DNA from: Isoptericola jiangsuensis
Lineage (GTDB): Bacteria; Actinomycetota; Actinomycetes; Actinomycetales; Cellulomonadaceae
Length of the DNA: 64,000 nucleotides
Assembly: GCF_002563715.1 (NCBI RefSeq)
Contig: NZ_PDJJ01000001.1
Span: forward strand, 1,116,001 to 1,180,000
Reading direction: 5' to 3'
The translations under genes were made by a program, and so were the position numbers. Positions 44,883-52,858 of the stretch are shown here, in pieces; position 1 is the stretch's first letter, and the number at the start of each line of letters is the position of its first letter. The notes under the pieces are model-generated. The model did not search any database, was not told the origin of the DNA, and saw only the letters and a program-made list of their open reading frames with translations.

Positions 44883-45488
44883 TCAGGCCGGGTCGACGGT
44901 CCGCACCATGACGCAGTTCTTCAACCCCTTGGGCCGGTCGTAGGTGAACCCGAGCCGTTCGTAGAGCCGGCGGGTGCCGTTGTAGAGGAAGGACGACGAC
45001 ATCTTCCTGGTCTGGTCGGTCAGGTCGTGGGGATAGCTCTCGACCCTGCCGCCTCCGGCACGGGCGATCTGGTCGAGCGCACCCCTGATCGCCAGCTCCG
45101 TCACACCGCGCCGCCGGTGGCGCTTGTCCACGAAGACGCAGGTGATCCGGTAGTCCGGCACCACCGTCACGGTGGCCTCGTACTCCTTGCGGTGGTGGAT
45201 GCCGGGCAGCTCAACCGGCGTGCCGTACTCCGCCCACGCGACGGCCTCGTCGCCGTCCATCACGAGGGCGGCGTGCGCCTCGCCCCGCTCGACGTAGGCC
45301 TTCTTGCGCGCCCGGTTGTCCTCCGCACTCCGGCCGCCCTCGGGCGCCTCCGGGTGGAACCAGATGCACCAGCACCCGCCGAAGATCCCACCGTGCCGCT
45401 GGACCAGCGCCTCGAAGGCCGGCCACGTCCCGGGCCCGAGCGGCGCGACGGTGTACGACGTCTCGGCGGACGACTGCTCGGCGCCCAT
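44883..45488 (-). CDS. GNAT-family N-acetyltransferase
   Basis: 201-residue acetyltransferase of unknown substrate. The acetyl-CoA-binding region reads ITCVFVDKRHRRRGVTELAI, with the pyrophosphate-loop basic motif RHRRRG, and the C-terminal LYERLGFTYDRPKG is typical of GNAT. A Cys/Trp-rich segment GGCWCIWFHPEAPEG near residue 37 is characteristic of a subgroup of small-molecule acetyltransferases. It lies 3 bp after the stop of the fusion gene upstream, so the two form an operon. Both lie inside the duplicated, IS-bearing zone. Confidence 0.85.
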   Translation of the reverse strand: MGAEQSSAETSYTVAPLGPGTWPAFEALVQRHGGIFGGCWCIWFHPEAPEGGRSAEDNRARKKAYVERGEAHAALVMDGDEAVAWAEYGTPVELPGIHHRKEYEATVTVVPDYRITCVFVDKRHRRRGVTELAIRGALDQIARAGGGRVESYPHDLTDQTRKMSSSFLYNGTRRLYERLGFTYDRPKGLKNCVMVRTVDPA

Positions 45489-45491
45489 GCG

Positions 45492-46196
45492 TCAGCCCTC
45501 CGTCACGGCGGAGGTGTCCACGCACAGGACCCCTCGGTTGCCGTCCTGGTCGGCGATCACGGTGAGCCCCGGCGCCTGGCTGTCGTCGACCACCTCGCCG
45601 CCGGCCGCCACGGCGGCTGAGACCCGCTGCTCGGCCACCTCGGGCGCCACGTAGACCTCGACGTGGACCCGCTGGTGCGGGGTGCTGGCCTCGTCACCGG
45701 CCGTGAACCACAGGTTCGGCACCCGTCCGGTGGCGTCCCGGATCTCGTCACCCGGCGTCCCTCGGCCCTGCGCCGCGGCGTCCCCGGTCAGCAGGGCCGC
45801 CCAGACAGGTGCGACGGTCGCGGAGCGAGTCGTGTCGAGGCCGAGCTCGATCTCGCTGACCGAGGCCGGGTCGGCATCGAGTCGGTGGTCCGCCGCGATC
45901 TCGGTGATCCGCTGAGCGAGGTCGAGGTCCCGCCGGGTCACCCACTCGACGACGTGCTCGACGTCCCCGTCCCGGTAGACGGCGTCGTCCGAGACCAGCT
46001 CGAGGTCGACGTGGTCGTGACCGACCGATACGCGCAGGTGGTGCCCGAGGTCGACACCCAACTCGCCGACCGCGGCGACGAACCGCGCTCCGGCGGCGAA
46101 GTCGTCGACCAGGTAGCGCGCGTGCAGTCCCTGGGCCAGCTTGCGCCAGTCGATGAGTCGGGCCTCCGCGATCTGCGTCCCCGTCATCATGTCCAT
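45492..46196 (-). CDS. Pterin carbinolamine dehydratase-like / glyoxalase-like fusion
   Basis: 234-residue two-domain protein. Residues 1-108 resemble 4a-hydroxytetrahydrobiopterin dehydratase (GTQIAEARLIDWRKLAQGLHARY, then LGHHLRVSVGHDHVDLELV). Residues 115-232 match a glyoxalase-like VOC domain (VWAALLTGDAAAQG, VPNLWFTAGDE, RVHVEVYVAPE, GLTVIADQDGN). Similar fusions are found in actinobacteria; the biological substrate is not known. The first in-frame ATG (46196) starts MDMMTGTQ; the Met at codon 4 is an alternative. First gene of a two-gene operon with the GNAT. Confidence 0.8.
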   Translation of the reverse strand: MDMMTGTQIAEARLIDWRKLAQGLHARYLVDDFAAGARFVAAVGELGVDLGHHLRVSVGHDHVDLELVSDDAVYRDGDVEHVVEWVTRRDLDLAQRITEIAADHRLDADPASVSEIELGLDTTRSATVAPVWAALLTGDAAAQGRGTPGDEIRDATGRVPNLWFTAGDEASTPHQRVHVEVYVAPEVAEQRVSAAVAAGGEVVDDSQAPGLTVIADQDGNRGVLCVDTSAVTEG

Positions 46197-46280
46197 GGCG
46201 AACGACGCTACCCGTGATCCACGTCACAGCGCGCGGCGGCGGGCAGGTCGCGGACATGACGAAGGCCCCCGACCGGATCT

Positions 46281-47749
46281 GGCGGTTTCCAGGGGTCCTC
46301 GCAACACCTGATGGTTTATGTGGCCGTCAGTAGACCACGCAGACGCTCGGCTGGGGTATCCCAGTCGAGCGTCTTGCGTGGTCGGCCGTTGAGTTCCTGG
46401 GCGACGTGTTCGAGGTCTTCGGGCCCGTAGGCCCGCAGGTCGGTGCCCTTGGGGAAGTACTGACGCAGCAGACCGTTGGTGTTCTCGTTCGATCCGCGCT
46501 GCCAGGGCGAGTGCGGGTCGCAGAAGTAGACCGGCACGTTCGTGGCAATCGTGAACTGGCGATGGGCGGCCATCTCGCTGCCCTGGTCCCAGGTCAGCGA
46601 GCCACGCAGGTGCGCGGGCAGGGTCCCGATCAGCGGGACCAGAACGTCGCGGACCTCCTCGGCGGTGTGTCCACCGGGCAGATGTCCGAGGAGCACGTAG
46701 CGGGTGGTGCGTTCCACCAGGGTCACGATCGCGGACTGCGAGGCGGTACCCACGATCAGGTCACCTTCCCAGTGGCCGGGCACGGCCCGGTCGGCGACCT
46801 CGGCCGGTCGTTCGGAGATCATCACCATCTCGTCGGCGAACCGGGGCGTGCGCTGCTCCGCGCTACGGCGCGGCTTGCGGCGGGTGCGTCCGGTGCGCAG
46901 CGCGGCCGCGACCTCACGACGCAGCCCGCCGCGGGCCTGGACGTAGAGCGCCTGGTAGATCGTCTCGGTACTCACCCGCATGCTCTCGTCGTTCGGATAC
47001 TCCTTGACCAGAGCGTGACAGATCTGTTCGGGCGACCACCGCACCGCGAGCTTGGCGGTCACGTACTGGCGCAGCGGACCATTCACGGCGAGCTTGGCCC
47101 GCTTGGGGCGCGCCCGAGACGCCACCCAGGACCGCTGGGCCGCATGGGGTCGGTAGACCCCGCCGGCCGACCGGGCGTCGATCTCGCGCTTGATCGTCGA
47201 GGCCGGGCGCCCCAGCGCCCGCCCGATCGCCCGCAACGAGGCGCCCTCACGGCGCAGGTCAGCGATCTGCTCCCGCTCCGCCAACGTCAAGAACCGTGGA
47301 TCCAGCTCGGCCTCCAGCGCAGCGAGCGAGGGCGTGATGGCCACTTCCACATGAGTCGTCACGCCCGTGGTGTAGTCCACCCGGCGACCATCCGGGTAGA
47401 TGCGAGCCCCGCGAGCCTTCCGTACCCCGGCGTCCCAGTCCAGCGCGGTACGCACGTTGACCCCGACCTGCTGCGCGGCCCGCCGCCGGGACATACCCGT
47501 GCGGCGAAGCTGTTCGTACTCGACCCTGCGCGGATGCGGGCCACGCCCACCCTGCCCCTCAGAACGCCGACCAGCCTTGCGCACCCACCCGGCAGCCGTA
47601 TGCCTGTTCACCCCGACCACGCGCGCCGCGATCGTCGCACTCGCTACCTCGTCGAAGACCTCGAAGAACCGCGCCCTGAGCTCTGGTGAAACCACGATCC
47701 CCGCAACCCCCTGAAATCCAGGGTGTTGCGGGGACCGCTAGAACCGGCC
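46281..47749 (-). mobile_element. Complete IS30-family insertion sequence
   Basis: 1469-bp element bounded by 28-bp imperfect inverted repeats (22 of 28 identical; each inner part ends in CGCAACACC). It is flanked by direct TCT triplets (46278-46280 and 47750-47752), a 3-bp target duplication usual in this family. Removing the element and one TCT rebuilds the palindrome AAGGCCCCCGACCGGA...TCCGGTCGGGGGCCTT, so the target was a terminator hairpin, consistent with the preference of IS30-type elements for palindromes. The single transposase is intact. Confidence 0.92.
46316..47695 (-). CDS. IS30-family transposase
   Basis: 459-residue DDE transposase. Two N-terminal helix-turn-helix regions (around 20-40 and 145-170, IADLRREGASLRAIGRAL) bind the ends. 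The catalytic triad is D in HWEGDLIVG, D in LTWDQGSEM and E in SNENTNGLLRQYFPKGTD. Starts with GTG 47695. No frameshift or stop is seen, so the element may be active. GC content and codon use are slightly lower in GC than in the neighbours. Confidence 0.95.
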   Translation of the reverse strand: MVSPELRARFFEVFDEVASATIAARVVGVNRHTAAGWVRKAGRRSEGQGGRGPHPRRVEYEQLRRTGMSRRRAAQQVGVNVRTALDWDAGVRKARGARIYPDGRRVDYTTGVTTHVEVAITPSLAALEAELDPRFLTLAEREQIADLRREGASLRAIGRALGRPASTIKREIDARSAGGVYRPHAAQRSWVASRARPKRAKLAVNGPLRQYVTAKLAVRWSPEQICHALVKEYPNDESMRVSTETIYQALYVQARGGLRREVAAALRTGRTRRKPRRSAEQRTPRFADEMVMISERPAEVADRAVPGHWEGDLIVGTASQSAIVTLVERTTRYVLLGHLPGGHTAEEVRDVLVPLIGTLPAHLRGSLTWDQGSEMAAHRQFTIATNVPVYFCDPHSPWQRGSNENTNGLLRQYFPKGTDLRAYGPEDLEHVAQELNGRPRKTLDWDTPAERLRGLLTAT

Positions 47750-47801
47750 TCTCCGGTCGGGGGCCTTCGTCATGCGCGGATGCCGCGCGTCGGCCCGGAC
47801 G

Positions 47802-48803
47802 TCAGCCGGTCTCGTGCAGCACCGTGATCACGGGGAAGTGGTCGGAGTACCCGTCCTCGTCGACGGGCTTGCCCATCCCGCCGAACGGCAAGGGCCGGGG
47901 ATAGGCGCCGGTGTCGACCATGGCCGGGTGCCGGTGGACCTGCGCCGACCCGGGCACCACGTGCAGCGGCGCGTCCTCGCCGACGAGGTTTCGGTTCACG
48001 AGGATCTGGTCGAGGACGTTCGGCTCGTTGTCGAAGTAGAACGTCCCCTCGGGCTCGCCGGCCACCGGCCACATGAGGTTCCACAGCAGGTGCGTGCGGG
48101 CCTTGCGGACCTTCACGGCCTGCCGCGTGCTCAGCGCGTGCTGCACCAGGGAGGCGTCGAACGGCTCGTCGTTGAAGTCGCCCATGGCCAGGACGGCGGT
48201 GTCGGCGCCGAGGACCTCCATCGCCCGCTGGTGGAAGTATCCGAGGGTCTCGCCCGCGATCGCCCGGTAGCCCGCGGACTCCAGACGGCCGCCGCTGCGG
48301 CTCGGCCAGTGGTTGCCCAGCACCACGAGCCTGCGTCCGCCGGCGAGCGTCTCGAAGGTGACCTGCACGATCTCCCGGGTGGCGTTGCGTCGCATGACCA
48401 CGTGGAAGAACACGGCCTCGTCGCGCGGCTCCGGCACCCGGAACAGGTCGGCGTCGTAGAGGAAGGCGACGTCGATCCCGCGGGCGTCGTCGGTGTCGGC
48501 GTGCACCACCTCGTACCGGCGGGGCGCGGGCAGGGCGGCGTTCACCCGGTCGCGCAGCCGGTCGACGACGAACCGGTTCTCGACCTCGCAGACGCCGAGC
48601 AGGTCCGGTCCTGCACCGTCGTTCATGCCGGCGACCACCGTGGCGAGCTGGGCGATCTTGCGGTCCCGCAGGGCCGGGGTCCAGCCCACGACGCCCTTGC
48701 CGATGGCGCGGGCCACCTTCTCGGGCCGGCGTCCGAGCGCCTCGGCGCCCTCCTCGTCGAAGAGGTTCTCGAGGTTCCACCACGCCACGACGTAGTCGCG
48801 CAT
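47802..48803 (-). CDS. Endonuclease/exonuclease/phosphatase-family protein
   Basis: 333-residue enzyme of the EEP fold. Visible motifs are WNLENLFDEEG (Asn/Glu metal site), GVCEVENRFVV (catalytic Glu), LGNHWPSRSGG (catalytic His region), AMGDFNDEPFDASLV (Asp/Asn) and the terminal YSDHFPVITV (Asp/His). Proteins with this layout act as extracellular or cytosolic nucleases or phosphodiesterases; no signal peptide is seen. The ATG at 48803 follows AGGAGGAACG. It is the intact member of a duplicated pair; the other is the pseudogene at 44158-44715. Confidence 0.88.
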   Translation of the reverse strand: MRDYVVAWWNLENLFDEEGAEALGRRPEKVARAIGKGVVGWTPALRDRKIAQLATVVAGMNDGAGPDLLGVCEVENRFVVDRLRDRVNAALPAPRRYEVVHADTDDARGIDVAFLYDADLFRVPEPRDEAVFFHVVMRRNATREIVQVTFETLAGGRRLVVLGNHWPSRSGGRLESAGYRAIAGETLGYFHQRAMEVLGADTAVLAMGDFNDEPFDASLVQHALSTRQAVKVRKARTHLLWNLMWPVAGEPEGTFYFDNEPNVLDQILVNRNLVGEDAPLHVVPGSAQVHRHPAMVDTGAYPRPLPFGGMGKPVDEDGYSDHFPVITVLHETG

Positions 48804-49004
48804 CGTTCCTCCTGGGCCGGGCCGGACGGGGGCAGCACTCACCCGGAGGGAGCCGTCGGGCCACCCGGGTGATACGGGACCGGGCGGGCGCTGCGAGCCC
48901 GCCCGTGCCGCGCGACGACGGTCGGGCGCCCGCCCGTCGCGAGCGGGCCGGACCGGGCGCACCATGGGAGGAGACCCTCGACGGCGAGACGGAGGTGACC
49001 GGAG

Positions 49005-49511
49005 ATGCACGCGTCGGTGGGGGACAGGATCGTGACGGCGTCCGGAGTGGTCGGCGGGTCGGTGCGCGCCGGTGTCGTGGTGGAGTGCCCGCACGGCGAC
49101 GGCTCCCCGCCGTACCGGGTGCGGTGGTCGGACACGGGGGAGGAGACGCTGGTGTTCCCCGGCCCGGACTCGCTGGTGCAGCCCGAGGGCGACACCGGCG
49201 GGGCCGCGGGCGAGGACGCGCCGCGGACGGCCCGGTCGACGACGTGGCACGTCCGCCTCACGCTCGTCGAGGCCGCGGGCAGCACCACCGCCGAGGCGGT
49301 GCTGGTGGCAGGGCCGCCGGAGCACGCGGACGTCGGCCCGCTGCGCTCGGTGGGGCACGCCCGCAGGGCGCCGCAGGACGAGGAGATCCCTGTCATCGGC
49401 GACGAGGTGGCCGCGGGCCGGGCGCTGCGGCGGCTGGCCGACGCGATGCTGGGCCAGGCGGAGGACGACATCACCGCGGTGACCGGTGAGCAGGGGCACG
49501 TGCACGCGTGA
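49005..49511 (+). CDS. DUF1918-DUF1876 two-domain protein
   Basis: 168-residue protein. Residues 1-60 form a DUF1918 SH3-like domain (VGDRIV...YRVRWSDTGEETLVFPGPD), and residues 80-160 match DUF1876 (WHVRLTLVEAAGSTTAEAVL, ADVGPLRSVGHARR, IGDEVAAGRALRRLADAML). Both are common small actinobacterial domains without a defined function. The ATG follows GGAGGTGACCGGAG. Confidence 0.85.
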   Translation: MHASVGDRIVTASGVVGGSVRAGVVVECPHGDGSPPYRVRWSDTGEETLVFPGPDSLVQPEGDTGGAAGEDAPRTARSTTWHVRLTLVEAAGSTTAEAVLVAGPPEHADVGPLRSVGHARRAPQDEEIPVIGDEVAAGRALRRLADAMLGQAEDDITAVTGEQGHVHA

Positions 49512-49617
49512 CGGGCGGCACACCGGCGGGAGGTTCACCCGGACCGCGCCCCCGCCTAGGCTCGTCCTCGGCCCGCGACGGTGACCCGCGCCGTCGTCCC
49601 GACCTCGGAGGAACATC

Positions 49618-50475
49618 GTGCGTACCCGTCGCGCCCTGGCAGCCCTCGCCCCTGTCGCCCTGCTCGCCCTGACCGCCTGCTCGGCCGACGGCGGCGACGC
49701 CGGGACCGGGGCGACGGCGGAGTCGACGGCCGCGGCCTGCGCGCCGGGCGACCTGCCCACCCTGACCGACGGCACGCTGACGGTCGGCGCGGGGGAGCCG
49801 TACGAGCCGTGGTACGTGGGCGAGCCGTCCACCGGGGAGGGCTTCGAGTCCGCGCTGGTGTACGCCGTCGCGGACCGGCTCGGGTACACGGCGCAGGAGG
49901 TCGTGTGGGAGTCGGTGACGTTCGAGCAGATCATCTCCCCGGCGATCAAGCCGTTCGACCTCGCCGCCTACCAGACGACGATCACGCCCGAGCGGACGGA
50001 GGCCGTCGACTTCTCCAGCCCCTACCTGACGAGCCGCCAGGGCGTCATCGTCGCGGACACCGGCGAGTACTCCGACGCCGCGTCGCTGGCCGACCTCGAC
50101 GGGGCGCGCGTCGGCGTGACCGCCGCCCAGACGTCGCTCGACGCCGCCGAGTCGGCGTGGGGCGACGCCGTCGAGGTCGTGCCGTTCAACGGCGCCGGCG
50201 ACGGCATGACCGCGCTCACCTCCGGCACGATCGACGCCATGGTGATGGACGTCGACCAGGGCGTGGCCGCGTCCACCGTCTACTTCCCCGACACCCACGT
50301 CGTCGGCACGCTGCCGCCCGTCGGCGAGCCGGAGCAGCTCGGCCTGGTGCTCGACAAGGACTCGGCGCTGACCGCGTGCGTGTCCGATGCGGTCGACTCC
50401 CTCGAGGCCGACGGCACCCTCGACGAGCTGCGCACGACGTGGCTGAAGTCGGACGACATCACCGAGCTGTCCTGA
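49618..50475 (+). CDS. Amino-acid ABC transporter binding lipoprotein
   Basis: 285-residue family 3 (PBPb-type) solute-binding protein for polar amino acids. The N-terminus is a lipoprotein signal with LTACSA; the mature domain carries GTLTVGAGEPYEPWY, YQTTITPERTEAVDFSSPY (substrate loop) and AMVMDVDQG. GTG 49618 follows CGGAGGAAC. A TAGGCT box at about 49556 could be the promoter. First gene of a three-gene importer. Confidence 0.92.
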   Translation: MRTRRALAALAPVALLALTACSADGGDAGTGATAESTAAACAPGDLPTLTDGTLTVGAGEPYEPWYVGEPSTGEGFESALVYAVADRLGYTAQEVVWESVTFEQIISPAIKPFDLAAYQTTITPERTEAVDFSSPYLTSRQGVIVADTGEYSDAASLADLDGARVGVTAAQTSLDAAESAWGDAVEVVPFNGAGDGMTALTSGTIDAMVMDVDQGVAASTVYFPDTHVVGTLPPVGEPEQLGLVLDKDSALTACVSDAVDSLEADGTLDELRTTWLKSDDITELS

Positions 50476-50482
50476 CCCGCCG

Positions 50483-51358
50483 ATGAGCCCGGCCGACCCC
50501 GTCCCCTCCGAGCGCGCGCGGGCGCGCGCCGCCTTCCGGCGCGCCCAGCACCGCCGCGCGCTCGCCGTGGCCGGGGTCGCGTCCGCGCTCGTCGTCGCGC
50601 TCGTCGTCTGGGTCGTCACCACGGCGCCCGGCTGGGAGCGGGCCCGCGACGCGTTCTTCTCGCCCGAGCGGGCGTGGGAGGTGCTGCCCGAGGTCGCCGA
50701 GGGCCTGTGGCTGAACCTGCGGGTGTGGGTCGTGGCGTCCGTCGTGGGGCTCGTCGTCGGGCTGCTGCTCGCCGTCGTTCGCACCTCGCGCATCCCCGCG
50801 CTGTTCCCGGCGCGCGTCGCCACCGTGCTGTACGTCGACGTGTTCCGCGGCGTGCCCGTGCTGCTGGTCCTGCTGCTCGTCGGGTTCGGGCTGCCCGCCC
50901 TGCGCCTGACGTGGCTCCCCACCAGCGCGGCGTTCCTCGGCGGGCTCGCCATCGTGCTCACGTACACCGCCTACCTCGCGGAGATCTTCCGGTCCGGCAT
51001 CGAGTCCGTGCACCCCTCGCAGGTCGCCGCCGCCCGCTCGCTCGGGCTCACCCGCGGCCAGACCGTCCGCCGCGTCGTCCTGCCGCAGGCGGTTCGCAAC
51101 GTCACCGCACCGGTGGCGAGCGTGCTCGTCTCCCTGCAGAAGGACTCCGGGCTGATCTCCATCCTCGGTGCCGTCGACGCGATCCGTGCCGCGCAGATCG
51201 CGACCACCGGCGACTACAACTTCACGCCCTACGTCGTCGCCGGCGTCCTGTTCCTGCTGGTCTCCATCCCGCTCACCCGGCTCGTCGACGCCTGGTCCGC
51301 GCGGCAGGGCTGGCGCGGCAGCCTGCGCGGGGTCGCCGGGGCCGGAGCGCTGCGATGA
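50483..51358 (+). CDS. Amino-acid ABC transporter permease
   Basis: 291-residue HisM/GlnP-type permease. After a basic N-terminus it shows five or six membrane helices and the ATPase-docking loop QVAAARSLGLTRGQTVRRVVLPQA near residue 180. It starts 7 bp after the binding-protein stop and overlaps the ATPase gene by ATGA. Confidence 0.94.
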   Translation: MSPADPVPSERARARAAFRRAQHRRALAVAGVASALVVALVVWVVTTAPGWERARDAFFSPERAWEVLPEVAEGLWLNLRVWVVASVVGLVVGLLLAVVRTSRIPALFPARVATVLYVDVFRGVPVLLVLLLVGFGLPALRLTWLPTSAAFLGGLAIVLTYTAYLAEIFRSGIESVHPSQVAAARSLGLTRGQTVRRVVLPQAVRNVTAPVASVLVSLQKDSGLISILGAVDAIRAAQIATTGDYNFTPYVVAGVLFLLVSIPLTRLVDAWSARQGWRGSLRGVAGAGALR

Positions 51359-52128
51359 CCGCCCCCGTCGCCGCACCGGCGCTGCTCAGCCTGCGCCAGG
51401 TCCGCAAGACCTACCCCGCGGGTCCCGGCCGCCGCGCCGGGCGCAAGGTCGTGCTCGACGGCATCGACCTCGACGTCGCCGAGCACTCCTGCGTCGTCCT
51501 CGTCGGGTCTTCCGGGTCGGGCAAGTCCACCCTGCTGCGTGTCGTCGACCTCCTGGAGGACGTCGACGACGGCCAGGTGCTGCTCGACGGGGTCGACGTC
51601 GCCGACCCGTGGGTCGACGCCGACGCCGTCCGCGCGCGGCTCGCCATGGTGTTCCAGCAGTACAACCTGTTCCCGCACCTGAGCGTGCTGGACAACCTCA
51701 CGCTCGCGCCCCGCGTCGTGCACCGGCGCGACCGCGCCGAGGCCGCCGCGGCCGGGACCGCCATGCTGGAGAAGGTCGGCCTGGCGCACCTCGCGTCCGC
51801 CTACCCCGACCAGCTCTCCGGCGGGGAGCAGCAGCGCGCCGCGATCGCCCGTGCGCTGATGAGCGGCCCCGAGCTGCTCCTGCTCGACGAGGTCACCTCC
51901 GCGCTCGACCCCGAGCTCGTCGGCGAGGTGCTCGACCTGCTGACCGCCCTGCGCGCCGAGGGCACCACGATGCTGGTGGCCACCCACGAGATGGGGTTCG
52001 CCCGCGAGGTCGCCGACGAGGTCGTGTTCCTCCACGACGGACGCGTGCACGAGCGCGGCACGCCCGCGCAGGTGCTCGACGACCCGCGCGAGGACCGCAC
52101 GCGCGAGTTCCTGCGACGCCTGCGCTGA
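51355..52128 (+). CDS. Amino-acid ABC transporter ATPase
   Basis: 257-residue GlnQ/HisP-type ATPase. Walker A is GSSGSGKST, the Q-loop is in MVFQQYNLFPHL, the signature is LSGGEQQR, Walker B is LLLLDEVTSALD and the switch His is in LVATHEMGF. ATG 51355 overlaps the permease stop. It completes a polar amino-acid importer with the two preceding genes. Confidence 0.96.
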   Translation: MTAPVAAPALLSLRQVRKTYPAGPGRRAGRKVVLDGIDLDVAEHSCVVLVGSSGSGKSTLLRVVDLLEDVDDGQVLLDGVDVADPWVDADAVRARLAMVFQQYNLFPHLSVLDNLTLAPRVVHRRDRAEAAAAGTAMLEKVGLAHLASAYPDQLSGGEQQRAAIARALMSGPELLLLDEVTSALDPELVGEVLDLLTALRAEGTTMLVATHEMGFAREVADEVVFLHDGRVHERGTPAQVLDDPREDRTREFLRRLR

Positions 52129-52161
52129 CCTCGCCGCCCGGCGCCGCCCCCCGGCGCGGCG

Positions 52162-52824
52162 TCAGTCCTCGCGTGCGGCCCCCGCCCGGTCGACGACGAC
52201 GGCGAGGGCCTCGCGGGAGTCCACCCCCAGCGTGCGCATCGCGCTCGACAGGTGCTGCTTCACCGTCGACGCGGACAGGTAGGTGCGCTCCGCGATCTGC
52301 GGGTTCGACAGGCCGAGCGGCAGCCACGCCACGACCTCGCGCTCGCGGTCCGTGAGCGCGGCGAGCCGGTCCTGCGCCTCGCGGCGACGGTCCGTCCCCG
52401 CCCGTTCCGCGCCGCGGCCGTCGATGAGGGAGCGCTGCGCGGCCGGGTCGAGACCGCCGTGCCCGGCCGCGACGTCGCGCAGCACCTTGACGATGTCGTC
52501 CGGGTCCGCCGTCTTGTGGACGAACCCCACGGCACCCGCGTCGAGCGCGGACCGCACCGCGTCGTCGGACCCGAACGACGTCAGGGCCACGACGGACGGC
52601 GGGTCGGCCAGCCGCCGGAGCGCCGCCGTCGCGGCGATCCCGCCGACGCGCCGCATCTGGATGTCCATGAGGACGACGTCGGGACGGTGGGCGGCCACCG
52701 CGTCGGGGACCTCGTCACCGTCCGTGGCGACCGCGACGACGTCGACGTCCCGGGCCGCCGCCAGGACGGCGGAGAGCAGGCCGCGCACCAGGGGGTCGTC
52801 GTCGACGAGGAGGACTCGGATCAC
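52162..52824 (-). CDS. NarL/LuxR-family response regulator
   Basis: 220-residue regulator. The receiver domain has the acidic pocket LLVDDDP, phospho-acceptor Asp54 in VLMDIQM, switch Thr/Ser in VALTSFG and Lys in FVHKTA. The C-terminal LuxR helix-turn-helix spans about 150-205 (LTDREREVVAWLPLGLSNPQIAERTYLSASTVKQHL). It follows the histidine kinase gene with 34 bp between, so kinase and regulator are one operon. Confidence 0.94.
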   Translation of the reverse strand: MIRVLLVDDDPLVRGLLSAVLAAARDVDVVAVATDGDEVPDAVAAHRPDVVLMDIQMRRVGGIAATAALRRLADPPSVVALTSFGSDDAVRSALDAGAVGFVHKTADPDDIVKVLRDVAAGHGGLDPAAQRSLIDGRGAERAGTDRRREAQDRLAALTDREREVVAWLPLGLSNPQIAERTYLSASTVKQHLSSAMRTLGVDSREALAVVVDRAGAARED

Positions 52825-52858
52825 GACGCCCGACCCTAGCCGGACGCACCGACACGCG

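Noticed and set aside
44883-47749. Composite transposon carrying the GNAT and fusion genes
   Set aside because: Only one IS30 copy is present and its 3-bp target duplication shows that it moved alone.
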